Shown: positions 12,477-25,040, counted from the first letter of the stretch. The stretch is DNA of 64,000 nt from Dacryopinax spathularia (GCA_037974965.1 JBBPFI010000008.1:372001-436000); one strand, 5' to 3'. Notes: generated from the letters alone by a model not told the origin. Made by a program: numbers and translations.

Positions 12477-14801
12477 ATGTACAAAACAAGGACTACGAAG
12501 TCTATTCCAGAGCCATCCAAGCATGATACTGATACTTGGTTGGCTGCCATTAATCTTTCAAACAAAAAGAATCTGCTGAGGAGTCAAAAATCATGGCCCG
12601 AGTTGTTTAAACTGCAGAAGCTAAAATACATCGTAGGTATAGGATTTAAGATCATTGGGAACCGTTGCTGATATGCGCTTAGGACCTTGCGAAGATGATC
12701 TATACGCATGCACCGGAGTTCTGCCTAGAGCTTCCGCAGAGCTTCCTAGCGCTATTCCCCCCTGCCATTCGGAAGGAGCTCGAAATCGCCGGCGATCTTT
12801 CGCAAAGCGGCGAATCCGCACCGAATAGCACTGGATCCAAGACCGTTTCTCCATCCAAGCGCAGTGAGCTCCCCGCATCCGGAAGGGTGACTAGAAGCGC
12901 TGCACTGAAGGAGAAAGCGCTGGAAGAGAACGGCACTGGCGCCAAAGAAGGAGAGCCATCACAGCTCAAAGAGAATGCTCCCCCTACGTCGCCGCGCAGT
13001 TCGAGAGGCGTTTCTCCCACCCTCAAGAATACGTCTGGCACAGGTACGGTCGCCTCCCCACGGGATCCTGCACCGGTTTCGGAGAGCGATCAAGAAAGAC
13101 CTTTGCCGAAACAGAAAAGCACCGCGGTATCGAACAAGGCGGGCGGGCGCAGACCAGTGCCGCGCATGGCGAAGAAATCGCCCCGCACTCTTCCCCCTTC
13201 TCTACCTCCGCAAGAGGGGGCGATCGATGGGGATGCAGATGCTACGGATACCCCAGCGTCTCTGTCCGGCGAGCAAGTTCCGCCTGACGCAGTCGTGCCT
13301 ACCGGCCTGTTGAGCGCCGAGTCGCCTGTTGGGCAGGACGAGGGGGGAACTCCATCAGGGCCGCTCACGTCCACGGCCGCTTCGGCGCCGACCGCATTTG
13401 GCAACGATGCATTTCCTACAGCTAAATCAATCGCGAATGCCACGACCACCACCTCTACAAAGGAGCTTTCTGGGCCAGATATTGCTCCGGAGGAGATCCG
13501 GGGAGGGATCGAGCATGAGATTGAGGATGAAGCTGAGCGGGCGCTTTGGGAAATCCTCCATATGGGCGAAAACGTGGCGAGCTCCGAGTCGCCTGGCCAA
13601 GATCAGGTATGTGGCTCCTCTTTGATTCTATCAGACCTAACTATCCCGTAAGAATGTCACTTTCACCGCTTTGGACAATGAGGGTCCCCCCGCAGGCTCT
13701 TGTGTGGATACGCAATTACAACGGACACCATCGTCGGCCGCCATTAAAACCACGATGGTCACGCGCAAGCGAGGAGAAGCATTCGGTCCACAGAACAAGC
13801 AGGGAACCAGCGGGAGTGTCGAGGGCGCAGTGACCTCTGGAGGATCGGCTGCCGAACCTCTATCCCAGGTATGACACCCGCTCACCTCTTTCGGACGGAA
13901 TACTGAGGTTATCAAAGCAGGAACTCAGCTCCTCGCGAAAGCGTAAGAGGGCGGACGGACCTCCGGGAGCTACGCAGGTTATGAAGAAAAAGCGGGCCGA
14001 CTCCACCTCCGGCTGGGAGCATCGCAGACGCGAAGTGATGGCCCTATTGGAGCGGAAACTGCAGGAAGGAAGCGATCACGCTTTCCTGAAGAAGTGCTCG
14101 CCTGAGTTGGTTGTGAGTGAGAACCTCTCGTATATGAACTGTATTGAAGGGTAGGCGTGCAGTGCGACTTGTGTCTATATCTTGCAACGGTGAAGGACGA
14201 CGATCTCATTTTCAAGTGTGAGCCCGGACAGACCAAAGCTGGAAAGGGCGCATCGAAAGAAGCGAGTGGCAAGGCCGAGTGGGCTTGCGACATGTGTCGT
14301 TACACTCGGAAGCAAGCCTGTTCGCTTAAAGGTCTAAGTCCCTTCCTCAGGTCCCTGTCTGTCTGCTGATAGTCCGCAGAATTCAATCGGAATATGCCGA
14401 TTCCACCCCCGTCCAACCTCACCATGGATCGCATCCCTCGGCTGCAAAAGCTTTTCCGGGATGAGATGTCCCGGAAGAATAAGTCTACAGTCAAAAACGG
14501 TGCCGTGGCTGAGGCTGAGGAGAAGTCGGTGGATGGCGTTCAGCCAGCTCAGCTCATCCAGGGTTTGTTCAGAGTACTAGCTCACCTACGGGACCTGACA
14601 CTCCTCCTCAGAAGCGAGGGCTGAGCTCAATCGCGCCCAAACTGTCTTCAAGTCTGCTCAATCCTCCATGAGCGCCGCGTTCGAGCAGCTGGCTGCTTTA
14701 GAGGCAGACATTCACCTATTGCAGCAGTACGAGGAGGCAAGGGTGAGTGAATATACGCTTTGACTGTACAGGGTCCGTTTGACGGCAAACTACTAGAATG
14801 A
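12477..14801 (+). CDS. Zinc-finger/coiled-coil protein, family member A
   Basis: Eight exons (12477-12632, 12683-13606, 13653-13868, 13921-14112, 14163-14331, 14380-14562, 14612-14742, 14772-14801) give 666 residues in exact phase. A short helical N-terminal unit holds SWPELFKL, then DLAKMIYTHAPEFCLELP. A long disordered Ser/Pro/Glu-rich middle follows, then a basic patch (SRKRKRAD). A probable zinc site comes next: CDLC, FKC, then WACDMC and a Cys six residues on. The C-terminus is a coiled coil (AAFEQLAALEADIHLLQQYEEAR). A phase-0 intron sits directly before CDLC, as in its relatives at 18.5 and 40.0 kb. The last exon is uncertain: an alternative Lys-rich tail ends at 15062. Likely nuclear; function unknown. 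Confidence 0.7.
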
Positions 14802-15919
14802 CATGTGAATGTACCGTACAAGATGGCGGAGGGCCAGCTCGGTTAGACATTGGCCTTTCTAACTCGTTTATGCCCACCACAACCCTTGTATCTTACCGCT
14901 CCCTCATCCCGAACGAACAGTCGATACACTCTAAGAACTCCTGGGCATTCTCCTCATGCGTGGCGTCCATCTGAGCCAGCGGATCCTGCGAAGGGTGAGA
15001 GGAAGAGAGTTGAGTTGTCGCATTGCTCGCCCGCCGCGGCCAAGGGCCCGAAAAAGAAATAGAGACGTCCGGCCAGGCCTGGCTTTCCACCGACATGTGT
15101 AACGGATAATGCCTCCTGACTCTTGAATGGCTAGCTATGGGGAGTTCGGGTATTTGGGCTCGAAGAATTGTGGCCAGGGTTCACTACCACGAAGGGCGTG
15201 TATTCGAAGCGGGTGTTAGGAATCGCTGCTTAACCCCTGCAGCGCATGCGATGCCTGCCTGCGAGGGCCAAACTTGTCATCCGACTTGCCAATGGGATGC
15301 GAGTGCTCAGCGGCAGTCTCGGCGGTAAGCACGACGTATTTCACGGCGGAATGCAGAAAGGAACTCCGGTTTGACTGTTCTCCATGTCTTTCCCTCGGGC
15401 GGAGCTCCGTGCGGATTACCGTGAAGCGGGGTGGGGTATTGGGTCGAAGCACTCTCAACTCATCCTTGGTCTGTGTTGCACATTTGGTGGCAAACTCCCA
15501 ATCTCGCTTCCTCCAATTTCCATTTCTGTTTCTAGCCATCCTTCACTCCTCGTTTAGCAGATACGCGCTTCTGGAAACACAGCTCCGTGGAGCAAGTATC
15601 TACGCAAAGGCTCTGCAAGGATGCGGTAGTGAACAGACGGCGTGAGCTGGGAACCGCAGCTCTCCTGCTGCTCAGAACGATGCCTGATCCCCACATGTCA
15701 GACGGGTCATACAAATACGGCGGTGCACTCAGCCAGTCTGGCGAGCTTGCTGTGCGCAGCGAGCAGCGAAAGCACACCCCGCTGACGATCTGAAGGCAGG
15801 GTGGAGCTCACCGGTGGAGTGCTACTGTAACAGCACCTTATGTACACGCATTCAGCATGCAGTGGGACAACTATAATTCAAAGTTGATGAACGTGCATTG
15901 GTGTCGGAACTGAAGCTAC
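14802..15919. other. Intergenic, convergent gene ends
   Basis: Lies between the 3' ends of the zinc-finger gene and the pseudokinase. It holds an alternative terminal exon (basic tail ending at 15062) and one CGGAGCTCCG dyad at 15400 beside a weaker GGAACTCCGG at 15360. No other gene is supported. Confidence 0.4.
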
Positions 15920-17571
15920 TTAGTGGCTATCGACAATGAAAGCCTGCCTTGACAACTGGCACGCGGTCAAACGACGTCCCGGATCTGGGTCTAATGCTTG
16001 CCGCAAGAAAGATTCGGCATTGTCGAGGTCCACGGGCCTCATCGATCGACGCGCCCGTATTCTGGTCCGAAGATCGATGTATTGCTCACTTGGATGTTGC
16101 AGGAGCCGGCCTATTTGGGGATGAGCTCGAAATAGAAGGCAACGACGTAAGCTGGAGCATACCGTCGCTTGCGAAGAACTTATGGGCGTCGGGACATGAT
16201 TGGAGGAAGGCTGGCTCGAAAGGTCGAAGAATATCGTTAACGCAGGCTAGAAGTCGCTGTTCCCATGTAAAAGGCGCGTTACTGTCCTCTCGGAACAGCT
16301 CTTCCCCTGTCAAAATCTCAAATGCCTAGGGAATGACTGAGGATCCACAGTGGCTCTCGACCGTAACGTACATACCGTGCAGCCAAAGCTCCAGACGTCG
16401 CTCTTGGAGCTAGCGATACCTTTCAAGATTGTTTCTGGGGCTCGGTGAATAGGCATTTGACGGGCGACGCAGTCTGGGTCTTCGCTCTGTCGAGCTAGAG
16501 AGCCATTGAGAGCACGCCATGCGTAGACAGAAGGGCTCACCATTGCCGAAGCCAGCCAGTACGATACCTGGACATTGCGATGTGTTTGGCTCAATGGGCT
16601 GAGATTGCAACAGCTGCTCCTCAAAGGAGGCTCCGCACGGCATCTCGACGAGGACCTTGCCGATTGAGCGTGGTTCGTGGGATGCAGTGAAGGGCTCCGC
16701 TCGAAATTTCGAGGGGAGAGTGAAAAGAAGGTTACTTAAGTGTACCCCTGAGAGCTTCTATTAGCAGATGCTGAAACTGACAGCGACGGCTTCCTCACCT
16801 CCATGTATGATACCACAATGCTCATGAAGGTAGCGCAACCCCTCAAGCAATTGGCCAAGGATATTGCGGAGCGTAGAGAGTGGCTGCTTGGAACACCAAG
16901 TAGACGGGATTGGGGCCCCCGCTAGGGGCAGGAGGAGGCAAGGATGCTTCCCGTAAACGCTTGTGGTGACGAAGGTGTCGACAATGTGCATCACATGTGG
17001 ATAGCCTGGATCTGCAGGATCTGCATTCGTGCGTAGCAGCATCTCCGCTTCCTTTGATCGAGTGCCCGGCGCGATAGGGCGGGGCAGGAGGACTTTAACG
17101 GCGTAGTGACGCCTTTGAACGGCCCTGCTTGCGAGATAAGTCGCGATGACCACAACCTGTAATCAAATTATACACGTACTGAGTGTCCTGCACCAGCCAG
17201 ACAGTTGAGCGTGGCCCCCATCCTAATTTATTCCACACAAGATATGCATCTGACACCACGGACCCGCGTTGGTATGTGCAAAACGTGAAGCACCCTCGTT
17301 CAGATGCAAACCCTACTTCTTCCGGGTCGTTTCCAGGCTTCAGAAAGACCATGGTAGTGATATTGCCGCTGGAAAGCTGGGGCGAATCCTGGCTGGTTAA
17401 CATTGCGGTGTTGCACACCTCGCATTTGCAGACGTTGCCTGAGATTGAGGTATTGTCACTGCCTGCGGGTCTCCGGGTGTCTAGCAATTGAGAAGCATTT
17501 GCTGTACGCCGCCCGTCCTTCGTCCGCGAGCTGGACGGCCGCATGCGGTCATGCATAAGCACATGGGCCAT
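15920..17571 (-). CDS. SRPK-like pseudokinase
   Basis: Six exons (17571-17180, 17127-16799, 16747-16541, 16494-16376, 16325-16163, 16110-15920) give 466 residues. The fold of an SR-protein-kinase-like domain is complete: glycine loop KLGWGPRSTVWL, beta-3 Lys in HYAVKV, HRAPE, and SDVWSFGCT. The chemistry is not. The catalytic loop reads HGGVHLSN where the paralog at 19.7 kb has HADIKVAN, so the catalytic Asp is Gly and the Lys is His. The DFG Asp is also Gly (LAGFGN). The four inner exons have exactly the same lengths as the active-looking paralog (329, 207, 119, 163 nt). Frame and splice sites are intact, which suggests selection for a non-catalytic role such as a scaffold or decoy. That role is inference. 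Confidence 0.85.
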
Positions 17572-17845
17572 CTCGTCTCGAAGTCGGTAAGCTGGCACGA
17601 GATGATGCCGCCACGACGCTTGGTAAGGCTTATATATGGAGGGCAGGAATGTACACTCAGCGCCGAGACCCTATGTAAAAGGGACTTATCGGTGCTACGG
17701 GCGCATAGCCACTTTTCGGCTGTATAGCTGTTGATGGTTCTTACAGACGCTCTCGCCCGGCAGAGAAGAGGGATGCGACGGCCTGGGTTCTCCCAACGCC
17801 ACAAATGCATTAAGAAGGGACATAAGGGACATGCATAGGAACACG

Positions 17846-19423
17846 TCATGGCTCTAACTTCTGCCGCTCCTCTAGGATCCAGTCGAAAATCTTGGTCAGG
17901 CGGGCTTGTTTTCTCGTATACTCCTCCAACCTCACATGAAGGGAAGCGTTTTCCTGATACAATGACAACCACGCTCCCGCGAAAGCTATGGTAGCAGCTA
18001 TGAGGGAAATCAGCAAAGACTCCGCCGGGATGGGGATCTCCCACCGTAGGAGTCCATGTCCTCCGCTATATTCTGACCCATCTCCCGGAGCACGAGTAGG
18101 AATTCCCGTGGATAGGGTGGAAGGCCTGCGCTCCAATGCGGGCGTTGCTCGCTGATTGACTGCAAGTGCGAGGTGCTCTGCTCATCCCCAGCTAGATGTG
18201 GGGTGGGTGTGCTGACCTCAATGGTTTCCCGTCGCTTCCCTTCTACGACACGTCTCTCTCGGGGTAGGGAAGTGGCCGGAGGCAGCTCATCCGTCTTACC
18301 GAATCCTGGCAAGGCGTCGTTAGAATGGGCATCTACCCGCGAGCAAGATGTCCTCACGCTCAAAGAAGGAACAATTCCGTCTCGGGCTGCAACCTGAACA
18401 AGCCCATCGACCCGTGTATCTTCCCCCCAAACGCTGCGGTCCATCGCATGAGCAGACGATTCGGTTACCTTCGACGTACGCTGCCTCCCAGCATGCATCA
18501 CACTAGGAAGACATAGTGATTGGGCTTCGTGGGTTCATTCAGGGAAGACATTGGAATGGGACGTACTGTCATATCCTTTCCATATTTCAGCGCGTCTTCC
18601 GGACTCAGTGCATCAGTGATCGAATATTTGCTGCTTGCTTCGACGCCTCCAGATTTATGTACACGCTTCCCTCTGGGAGACGCGCACGTCGTTGCGCCGT
18701 CAGGTGAATGAGATCGTTCAGGGCTCTGCAAGTCATTACCTGTCTGCTGCGACGAGGACGATCTGCGTTCACTCACACCGAGTGACGGGCAGCTCTCCTG
18801 CTCCTCTATGAAGCGAGCATGTTTATGTTGGTGGCTTGGACTCGGTGGGTTCGATCGCTTTCTCTTCAGGATGGAGCTGGTCCGATTCGGCGGCAGACCT
18901 TCCGAGCTTCGCGCCCCTCGCGGTAATTCTACTGATCTCGCTGAAGTAGAAGGCTCGGTTACCGGATTGTCCAACAATCCATATACGCGCTTCTTGATAG
19001 CCTCGTCGAGTACAGAATACGCATCCCTTGGCATCATTCCCAAGAGGGTTGGCTCTGTTTCACATACTTGCAATACCAGGCCCTACTATACTGAGTGATC
19101 CTCGCACACGGGTACTTGCCCTGTACTCACTTGGACTCCTGCGGTTTGACCTGCGTATACCTTCGCCCAGTCCCCTTGGTCCAAACGTTTTTGCGCATAC
19201 GCACATAGATGTTCCCACTTCGTTCTGAGCGGGATCGCCATTTGGCCACTGAGCAAAGATGAACGTGCTCTTGTGACGCCGTGGTCCAGGTGCCATTTTC
19301 GGACTTCCGGCCACAAAGACCCTGAACCACAGGTTTGACTCCGAGGATCGGAGGCAAACCGGATGTCCGCTCGCTAGGCGTACGGTCGAACTTCGAAGGT
19401 ACTACCGAATTATCACGATGCAT
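17846..19423 (-). CDS. Zinc-finger/coiled-coil protein, family member B (left copy)
   Basis: Six exons (19423-19360, 19321-19131, 19082-18567, 18502-18358, 18305-18045, 17997-17846) give 442 residues in phase; the first intron is only 38 bp. Order of parts: N-terminal helical unit (KWEHLCAYAQKRLDQGDW), basic KRKRS patch, and a disordered Ser-rich stretch. The Cys domain follows: CDAC, VCSC, WACSGC, and a Cys six positions after the last. A short hydrophobic helix (ATIAFAGAWLSLYQ) then leads into a coiled coil. The intron just before CDAC matches members A and C. Its start lies 272 bp from the divergent kinase start. The hydrophobic stretch could be a membrane segment or part of the coil. Function unknown. 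Confidence 0.7.
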
Positions 19424-19695
19424 TCGTGGAGAGCAAAGCACATTGGAAGCGGGAGACATCGATGTAGCTGTACAGAGTTCACCGACATCCCGAATAAGGT
19501 TCACAGAGCGGAAGCGGAGTTCAAAAACGGAAGTGCCTATCTGAGGGTATGAAGCCACCAGGCATGTGATCCACATCAGACAGGGGGTCATCATACAGTA
19601 GGTAGTCAATCATACAAATCCGACCACGTCGCCAATAAGTCCCATATTGCCGTCTCCATTTCCCGCAGTCCAAAGCATATTCGGTCACCGCCGCT
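19424..19695. promoter_or_regulatory. Shared promoter of zinc-finger gene and kinase (left copy)
   Basis: 272 bp between the divergent ATGs at 19423 and 19696. The mirror copy in the right arm is 715 bp because of a 443-bp insertion, so the two duplicated pairs cannot have identical promoters. Confidence 0.45.
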
Positions 19696-21576
19696 ATGAG
19701 GGGAGCATTGCAAGCGCGGGATCCTTGGCTGAAAGCCCACAAGGGGCCCCAGAACGACAGGCGGCGGAGCGCGTCGTCCTGTGCCCACTACCATGTTACG
19801 GCAGCCCTTCCCACCCCCCATACTCTCATTCGTCGATATCCACCTCCGGCAGCCTCGTCGGCCTCTCTGTCGGATGAGGAGTGGGAGCTGCAGGGCAGCG
19901 TAGAGGGTGAGCGGGACGAGGATGAGGGGGACAGTGATTATGGCGGACTCAGAGGAGTCCGCCAGCACTGGGACAAAAATCAGGACGAGGACGAGGACGA
20001 GGAAATGGAAGTGGAAGTGGAAGTGGACGAGGACGAAGAGGATGAGGACGAGGACGAAGAGGACGAGGACGAGGAAGAGGAAGAGGACGAGGACGAGGAG
20101 GCCTCGACGCCGTGCGCAGGAGTGAGTTACGCGTCGCTGGTGAACCCCGAGGCCGCTGTGGAAGAACTCCTGGCAGCCCGGCACATCGGACGTTTCGCTT
20201 TCGCCTCGCTTCGTCGGGGAGAATGTCTTCTCGATCGCTTCCTGGTGTGGCGTAAATTGGGCTGGGGTTTGTATTCGACCGTGTACATGGTGCAAGACCT
20301 GTGGTGGGCATACCTTCTCTCTCGATAGCGCATGAACTGACGATCACAGGGCCGACGAGCGACGATATTACGCGGTGAAAATCCTAGAAGCGGGCCAGAC
20401 TTTAGTCCCCGAGCTCCGAAGCGAAGCACGGTTCATGACCAGGATAAGGGAAATGAATCCCGCACATCCAGGCTACGCGCATGTTCCACATATCATCGAC
20501 ACTTTCCAAATTCGAGACTGGTTCGGCACGCATCTCTGCATGCTCTTGCCTTTGCTGGGCACGCACCTGGATCCATCATGGACAGCATCGCAACCGATAG
20601 GCGTGAGCTGCCGAATTCTCGCCCAGCTCCTGAAAGCTCTTGATTATTTGCACTCGGTTTGTCGAGTCGTACATGCCGGTGAGTAGAGTCATGCATGCCT
20701 CCTTTAAGCGCATCTCAAACATATACGTTCTTAGATATCAAGGTTGCAAATATCCTGTGTCAGCTCCGCCCCGATTTCTCGCCGGAGCAGGTTCTCGCAA
20801 GCCAACCGCCCCGTTCTCGTGGAGCCCTACACCTAACCAACGGTGCTGGCATGACTCATACGGTACACTTACTGAATTCCCAGCCGTTTGAACCCGATAA
20901 CAAAGACAATCCTCACATCGTACTCACGGATTTCGGGCAAGGTACGTGCACCAGGCGTTCGGTCGCTTCTCTTCCTGAACGTTCTGTTAGCTGCCTGGGT
21001 CGATGACCCCCACTCTCGGCAAATCCAAACGCCAAGACACCGAGCGCCAGAGGTCTTGCTGGAAGGCAACTTTGGTTCCAGAGCGGACATATGGAGCGTG
21101 GGCTGCGTGGTACGTGCAATTGCATCCGCTTGAGCTCGTCATTCCTCATGACACAGGCGTACGAAATAATCACCGGGAAACATCTTTTCGTCCAGGAAGC
21201 CAAGGGCATGCATACTTGGGTTGAGCGCAATCTATCCCTAATGAACACAATGTTCGGTCCGTTCGACCCTGAGTTCCTCTCGCGATGCCCCCGGAGCTCT
21301 CAATACTTCGATCCACACGGTTCGTTCCCGTCAATTCTCATTCGATGATCGCGGCTGACACCCCAGAAAACAGGTACTCTTCTTCGCGACGCATTGGAAT
21401 GTTCCGCAGATCTGGGAGCAAGGGTGGCTTCCGCACGGTCAATGATGGGTGAAGAACACTCCCTCTTCGTCTCGTTTCTGCGCGACGCCTTACAGCTGGA
21501 TCCCCTTCTGCGCTCTTCCGCTGCACAACTTCTGCTGCATCCGTTCATTCGGCTGTCGCAGCCCGGACTTGAATAG
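19696..21576 (+). CDS. SRPK-like Ser/Thr protein kinase (left copy)
   Basis: Six exons (19696-20300, 20350-20678, 20735-20941, 20991-21109, 21157-21319, 21374-21576) give 541 residues. The N-terminus is disordered, with an acidic Glu/Asp run around residues 95-135. The kinase domain has the glycine loop KLGWGLYSTVY (about 186-196), Lys in YYAVKIL (about 212) and catalytic HADIKVAN (Asp312, Lys314, Asn317). TDFGQ follows (Asp377), then AAWVDDPHSRQIQTPRHRAPE, the SRPK-type activation segment, and ADIWSVGC. All catalytic residues are present. SRPKs phosphorylate Arg-Ser-rich nuclear proteins; whether this divergent member does is unknown. It is paired head-to-head with a zinc-finger gene. Confidence 0.88.
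19980..20100 (+). repeat. GA-rich codon repeat (acidic tract)
   Basis: A GAG/GAC/GAA-rich run inside the kinase first exon encodes an almost pure Glu/Asp segment. The mirror copy lies at 33249-33369. The run is stop-free in several frames, which creates spurious long frames on both strands. Confidence 0.85.
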
Positions 21577-23284
21577 CCCGCAAGTGTTTTCATTCAGATA
21601 TTGTGCTCCATAGACATCGTGCTCTGAATCGAATACGGCCTTGGTGAAGGGTAGGGAATCTGTGCGTGTAGCCTGTCGGCTCCAATGGTGCACCCACCCG
21701 GCCTTAAGTCTGACCGGGTATTCCGTTTGGCGGTTTTTGACAGGCCGCGAAAAGGTCCAACACGGAACTCCGTTCTGAGTAGAGAAAGATCTGACGCATA
21801 TCCGTTAGCGTGTCTGACCCCTTCAAGCCCCTGATCCGCATTAATTGCTTAGGGGAGCATACCTGCAGCGTTCACATAATCTCCTGCGCATACCTGACTC
21901 CTCCCATCTCGTTTGCACCGTCTTTCCGGTGTGCAGAAGGCAGATATGTTGCCGCCCAATACGTGCATCCATGCGTGACCACTATCATGTGCCGATCGGA
22001 CACGCCTAACTCGTACGTAACTACCACGCATGGATACGGAGCATCAAATTCGTCTGCCCTGGCGACGATATTCGGCAGTGAGGAAGGAGTTCCGGTGAGG
22101 CTGTGAGTGGCGCACTTGTGCGAAAACGGAGTTCCACCCATCTTCGCAACTTCTGCCTCTCGGTGAGGTGACCGCGTTGGTTCTCCTTACTATGGGAGGA
22201 CCGTTCCCCAACCGAGGAGCCCAGAAATAAGCGGAAAAGGCAGACAGAGCAGATGTGCCGGCGACTACCTAATTGCGGCACGGGTGATGTCTTACATCTA
22301 TCTCACCAGGCGCGGTGTGCGAACATGTTCTGTGCAACCACCATCACCAGCAGCCGTTCTTTCTCACCCACTGTTCGGGACCCTATGTACTGGATCCGTG
22401 AAATCGATCAATAACAGCTATTCGTGTGTCTTCTGTGAAGGCCTCGGTCTTCCGAGCCGGAACGGACCTCCGATCGGCCCACTCCCTCGGTCCAAAGAAG
22501 CTCCACCCCGTTGATGTTTTCGTTCTGATCATTGACAAAATACGAGGCAGACTTGTGGAACCAAGTTAGGGAATGTGGTCAGCTCCTACAGCAGAAGACG
22601 AGGTCACGTCTACAACGAGGACATCACTGCGCGCGCGCTCTTCCGGTCTGCCCTCTCCCGGTCTGAGGGTAGACGAGAACGGAATTCCGTATTCGGCCGG
22701 AGACCCGCTCCCTGATTTGCCCCCGCTGGTTTGATTGATGTCTGATGCTTCCCTCCGGAAGACTGCGCGCTCGTGCTACGAACACCCGGTCCTTGGGATA
22801 GAATCTCTGATGTGTCACAGTGACAATCGAGCAGAGACTGACGTACATTACACACAAGTGGTGTGCGATTTCATTTGTCACAGCGGAATGATGAAGCCAC
22901 ATTCTCAACGGAACGGAGTTCCGTTTCCAAGTTCGGGAGACGGAGACGGAACCTACTTCGTGGCTTGAGCAGCAACCCAAACACCGTGATCTCCTACGAA
23001 AGTGGGGTTGACTCGGTCTTACCACACGTGTGGAATAAGCACCCTCGGCTGTCCCTCTGAAGCTCGTCGGAAAAAACTCATGTCGCTCTGGAGACGGCCA
23101 TCACCGCACAATATTGAGCCGCGGGGCCGAGCCCGCGTTTATCGAGGGAGCGCGATCACTCGGGCTTGCACTTCTATATAACCGGATCCTGCGTGGACGG
23201 TCTCTACGAATACTCTTCACCCCCACCATTCCACATCGCCAGGTGCGCCTTCCAGGACTACCCCTGTCAGCCTTCGCGGTCGCC
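21577..23284. other. No supported gene; dyad-rich flank of the kinase
   Basis: Mostly inside the left arm. Open frames here (for example 22624-23025 leftward) appear twice only because the arm is duplicated, and they show no domain or splice chain. Four CGGANNTCCG dyads fall at 21763, 22463, 22680 and 22914. Confidence 0.4.
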
Positions 23285-25040
23285 ATGTATTCTCGTCCAG
23301 GATCTAGGCCCGACCAGGCGGCACTTTTCAAGGTTGCCGAGCTGTGCGGTATACCAGTGCCTCGCCCAACTACTTGCTCAGTAGCGGGTTGTGGTTACAT
23401 GCGCTCCGTGCGAGTCAGCCTTGCTCGAGCGCAAACAAGCGATGCCGAGAACTACGGGAGAATCTACTCCGTGGTACGTACTTTCCTCGACATGCTGAGA
23501 CATGTATCTTATACCTCCCAGTGCTGGAGGCATAAGAACGAGTCTTGGCAGTGGCACAACAATCCGTGGGATCCGGCTGTTCGGGAGGATCTGAAAAGAG
23601 CATTAGACGGCCTCAGCACGGACTGGACCCCATCGCCCATCCAACAAGCCGCGCGAGTAGACCGCACCACCACACTTGTAATCAAGAACGGCAAGCGGAT
23701 TCTTCTTTGCCAGGCCTGCGGAAAACGAGGTGCTGTGGCATGTCTAAAGTCGATGTGCAAGTCGTGCTGCTCCGACGCGAGGATCTGCCGTCGCTTCCGG
23801 GCTCCAGAATCTTGCGACTTCCATCGCGGAGTGGAAGGGCTGAGCCAAGGTACCTCACTCGACACGGCCATGCAAGGCACACCTACACTCTATTCGCCCT
23901 CAGTTCCGCCCCCATCGCACACCGGTGGGTCATGCACGGGGCCAGCGACGGTAGACTCCAATTACTCCCATCGCATTGGACGCCCTCTTAACCACAAGCC
24001 CTACGGTGTTCTACGCTCCCAGTATCTCAGCCAGGAGGAAACGAGGAGAGAGGCGGTCAGCAGTGCTGCGTCAAGAGAAGATGAGCTAGCCAGGCGGTTC
24101 GACCTGTTGGTCTTCTCTCCGGTGTGCTCCCATAATTTCTGCACGCTTGAGTCATCTGCTGAGGACGGAGTAGACGGGCAGAGCGACCTACAGTGGGCTG
24201 GTAGCTAAAGCAACTGCCAGCGGCATCCTTACGACTCGGCCTTCGGAATGGCCGGGGCATATCCAGAAGGACATTCGCCAGGCCACCGACAGCCCAGGGG
24301 AGGAAGCCGTGTCTATCTTTGATCCCACCACTGCCTCTTGGTCAGTGTACGGCTGGGATGGCTTATGCACCATTGCACGCGGGGAGACCATTATCTGCCG
24401 TCTCTCAACGGTATCCGAAACCCGTGCGGACGTACAGGAAGAGTTGCGCAAGGTCGAGCCCAAGGTCATCCGCGACGCCAGGAGGGCCCGCAAGTGCCTG
24501 CAAGGAGAACACCCTCCTGCAAGCCCACCTTCGCATTCTCAGCCTTTCCATGTGCCCGAGAGAAGAACTGCCTCACGAGGGCCACGAGTTGACGTCGATC
24601 TCACCGTTGATTCCACCCCGCCGCGATCACCGCCGGACTTTTCGGGCCTCCCTCCTTCGTCTCCCCCTTCGAATACGCCCATATCCTCGTCGGCTCGCAG
24701 CGGTAGCAAAACATCATCCGACGTTGCCTCGAGCCCTTGTGAGGCCCGGCGGAAGCAGGAGTGGCCCGGGAAGAGAAGTTTTGGGGAGATAGCAGAGGCC
24801 TATCGTCGCATCGGTGGCGATCGAGCCAAGTTTGCCCTGGCCTTCCCCAAGGAGTATGGTTTCCACAAATCTTACAATACGTGGAAGGATAGCACGCGGG
24901 GTTTCCGGTCGGACCATCCGGACATAGTGGCCCTCCGCGCTAAATATCAGCGTCTCCCACAACAGCCATACACCAGATTTCGGCAACAGGCGAACAAGAT
25001 CCTCAGGGATGGTGGCGTGGACGAGGATGAACAGAAGTAA
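23285..25040 (+). CDS. GRF-type zinc-finger protein of an agaricomycete family
   Basis: Three exons (23285-23473, 23522-24121, 24174-25040) give 551 residues in phase. The first intron is 48 bp, a multiple of three, so the unspliced frame also stays open. After splicing, the N-terminus reads CSVAGCGYMRSVRVS, NYGRIYSVCW and WQWHNN, which resembles a GRF zinc finger. A second Cys/His cluster (CQACGKRGAVAC, MCKSCC, CDFH) follows. The C-terminus has EWPGKRSFGEIAEAYRR and a YNTWKDSTRGF-like end. From memory, these parts recur together in multi-copy agaricomycete proteins of unknown function. It is the first gene of the spacer between the inverted arms. Confidence 0.7.

Larger units (their letters stand above)
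17770..23111. repeat. Inverted duplication, left arm (5.34 kb)
   Basis: The reverse complement of this segment is repeated at 30238-36022. Coordinates pair as x + y = 53349 inside the 443-bp insertion point and x + y = 53792 outside it. Differences noticed by eye are base changes at 18688 and 20277 and the insertion. The arm carries a complete zinc-finger gene and a complete kinase gene. Identity stops after 23111 on the inner side and at 17770 on the outer side. Confidence 0.95.

Noticed and set aside
19606-20347. Long antisense frames over the kinase first exon with runs of Leu/Val or Arg/Pro
   Set aside because: They are the complement of the acidic codon repeat; the sense frame carries the kinase motifs.
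22610-23025. Leftward frames of 81-133 codons found twice in the window
   Set aside because: The second copy (30324-30739) exists only because the whole arm is duplicated; duplication this recent is not evidence of coding, and no domain or splice site supports them.
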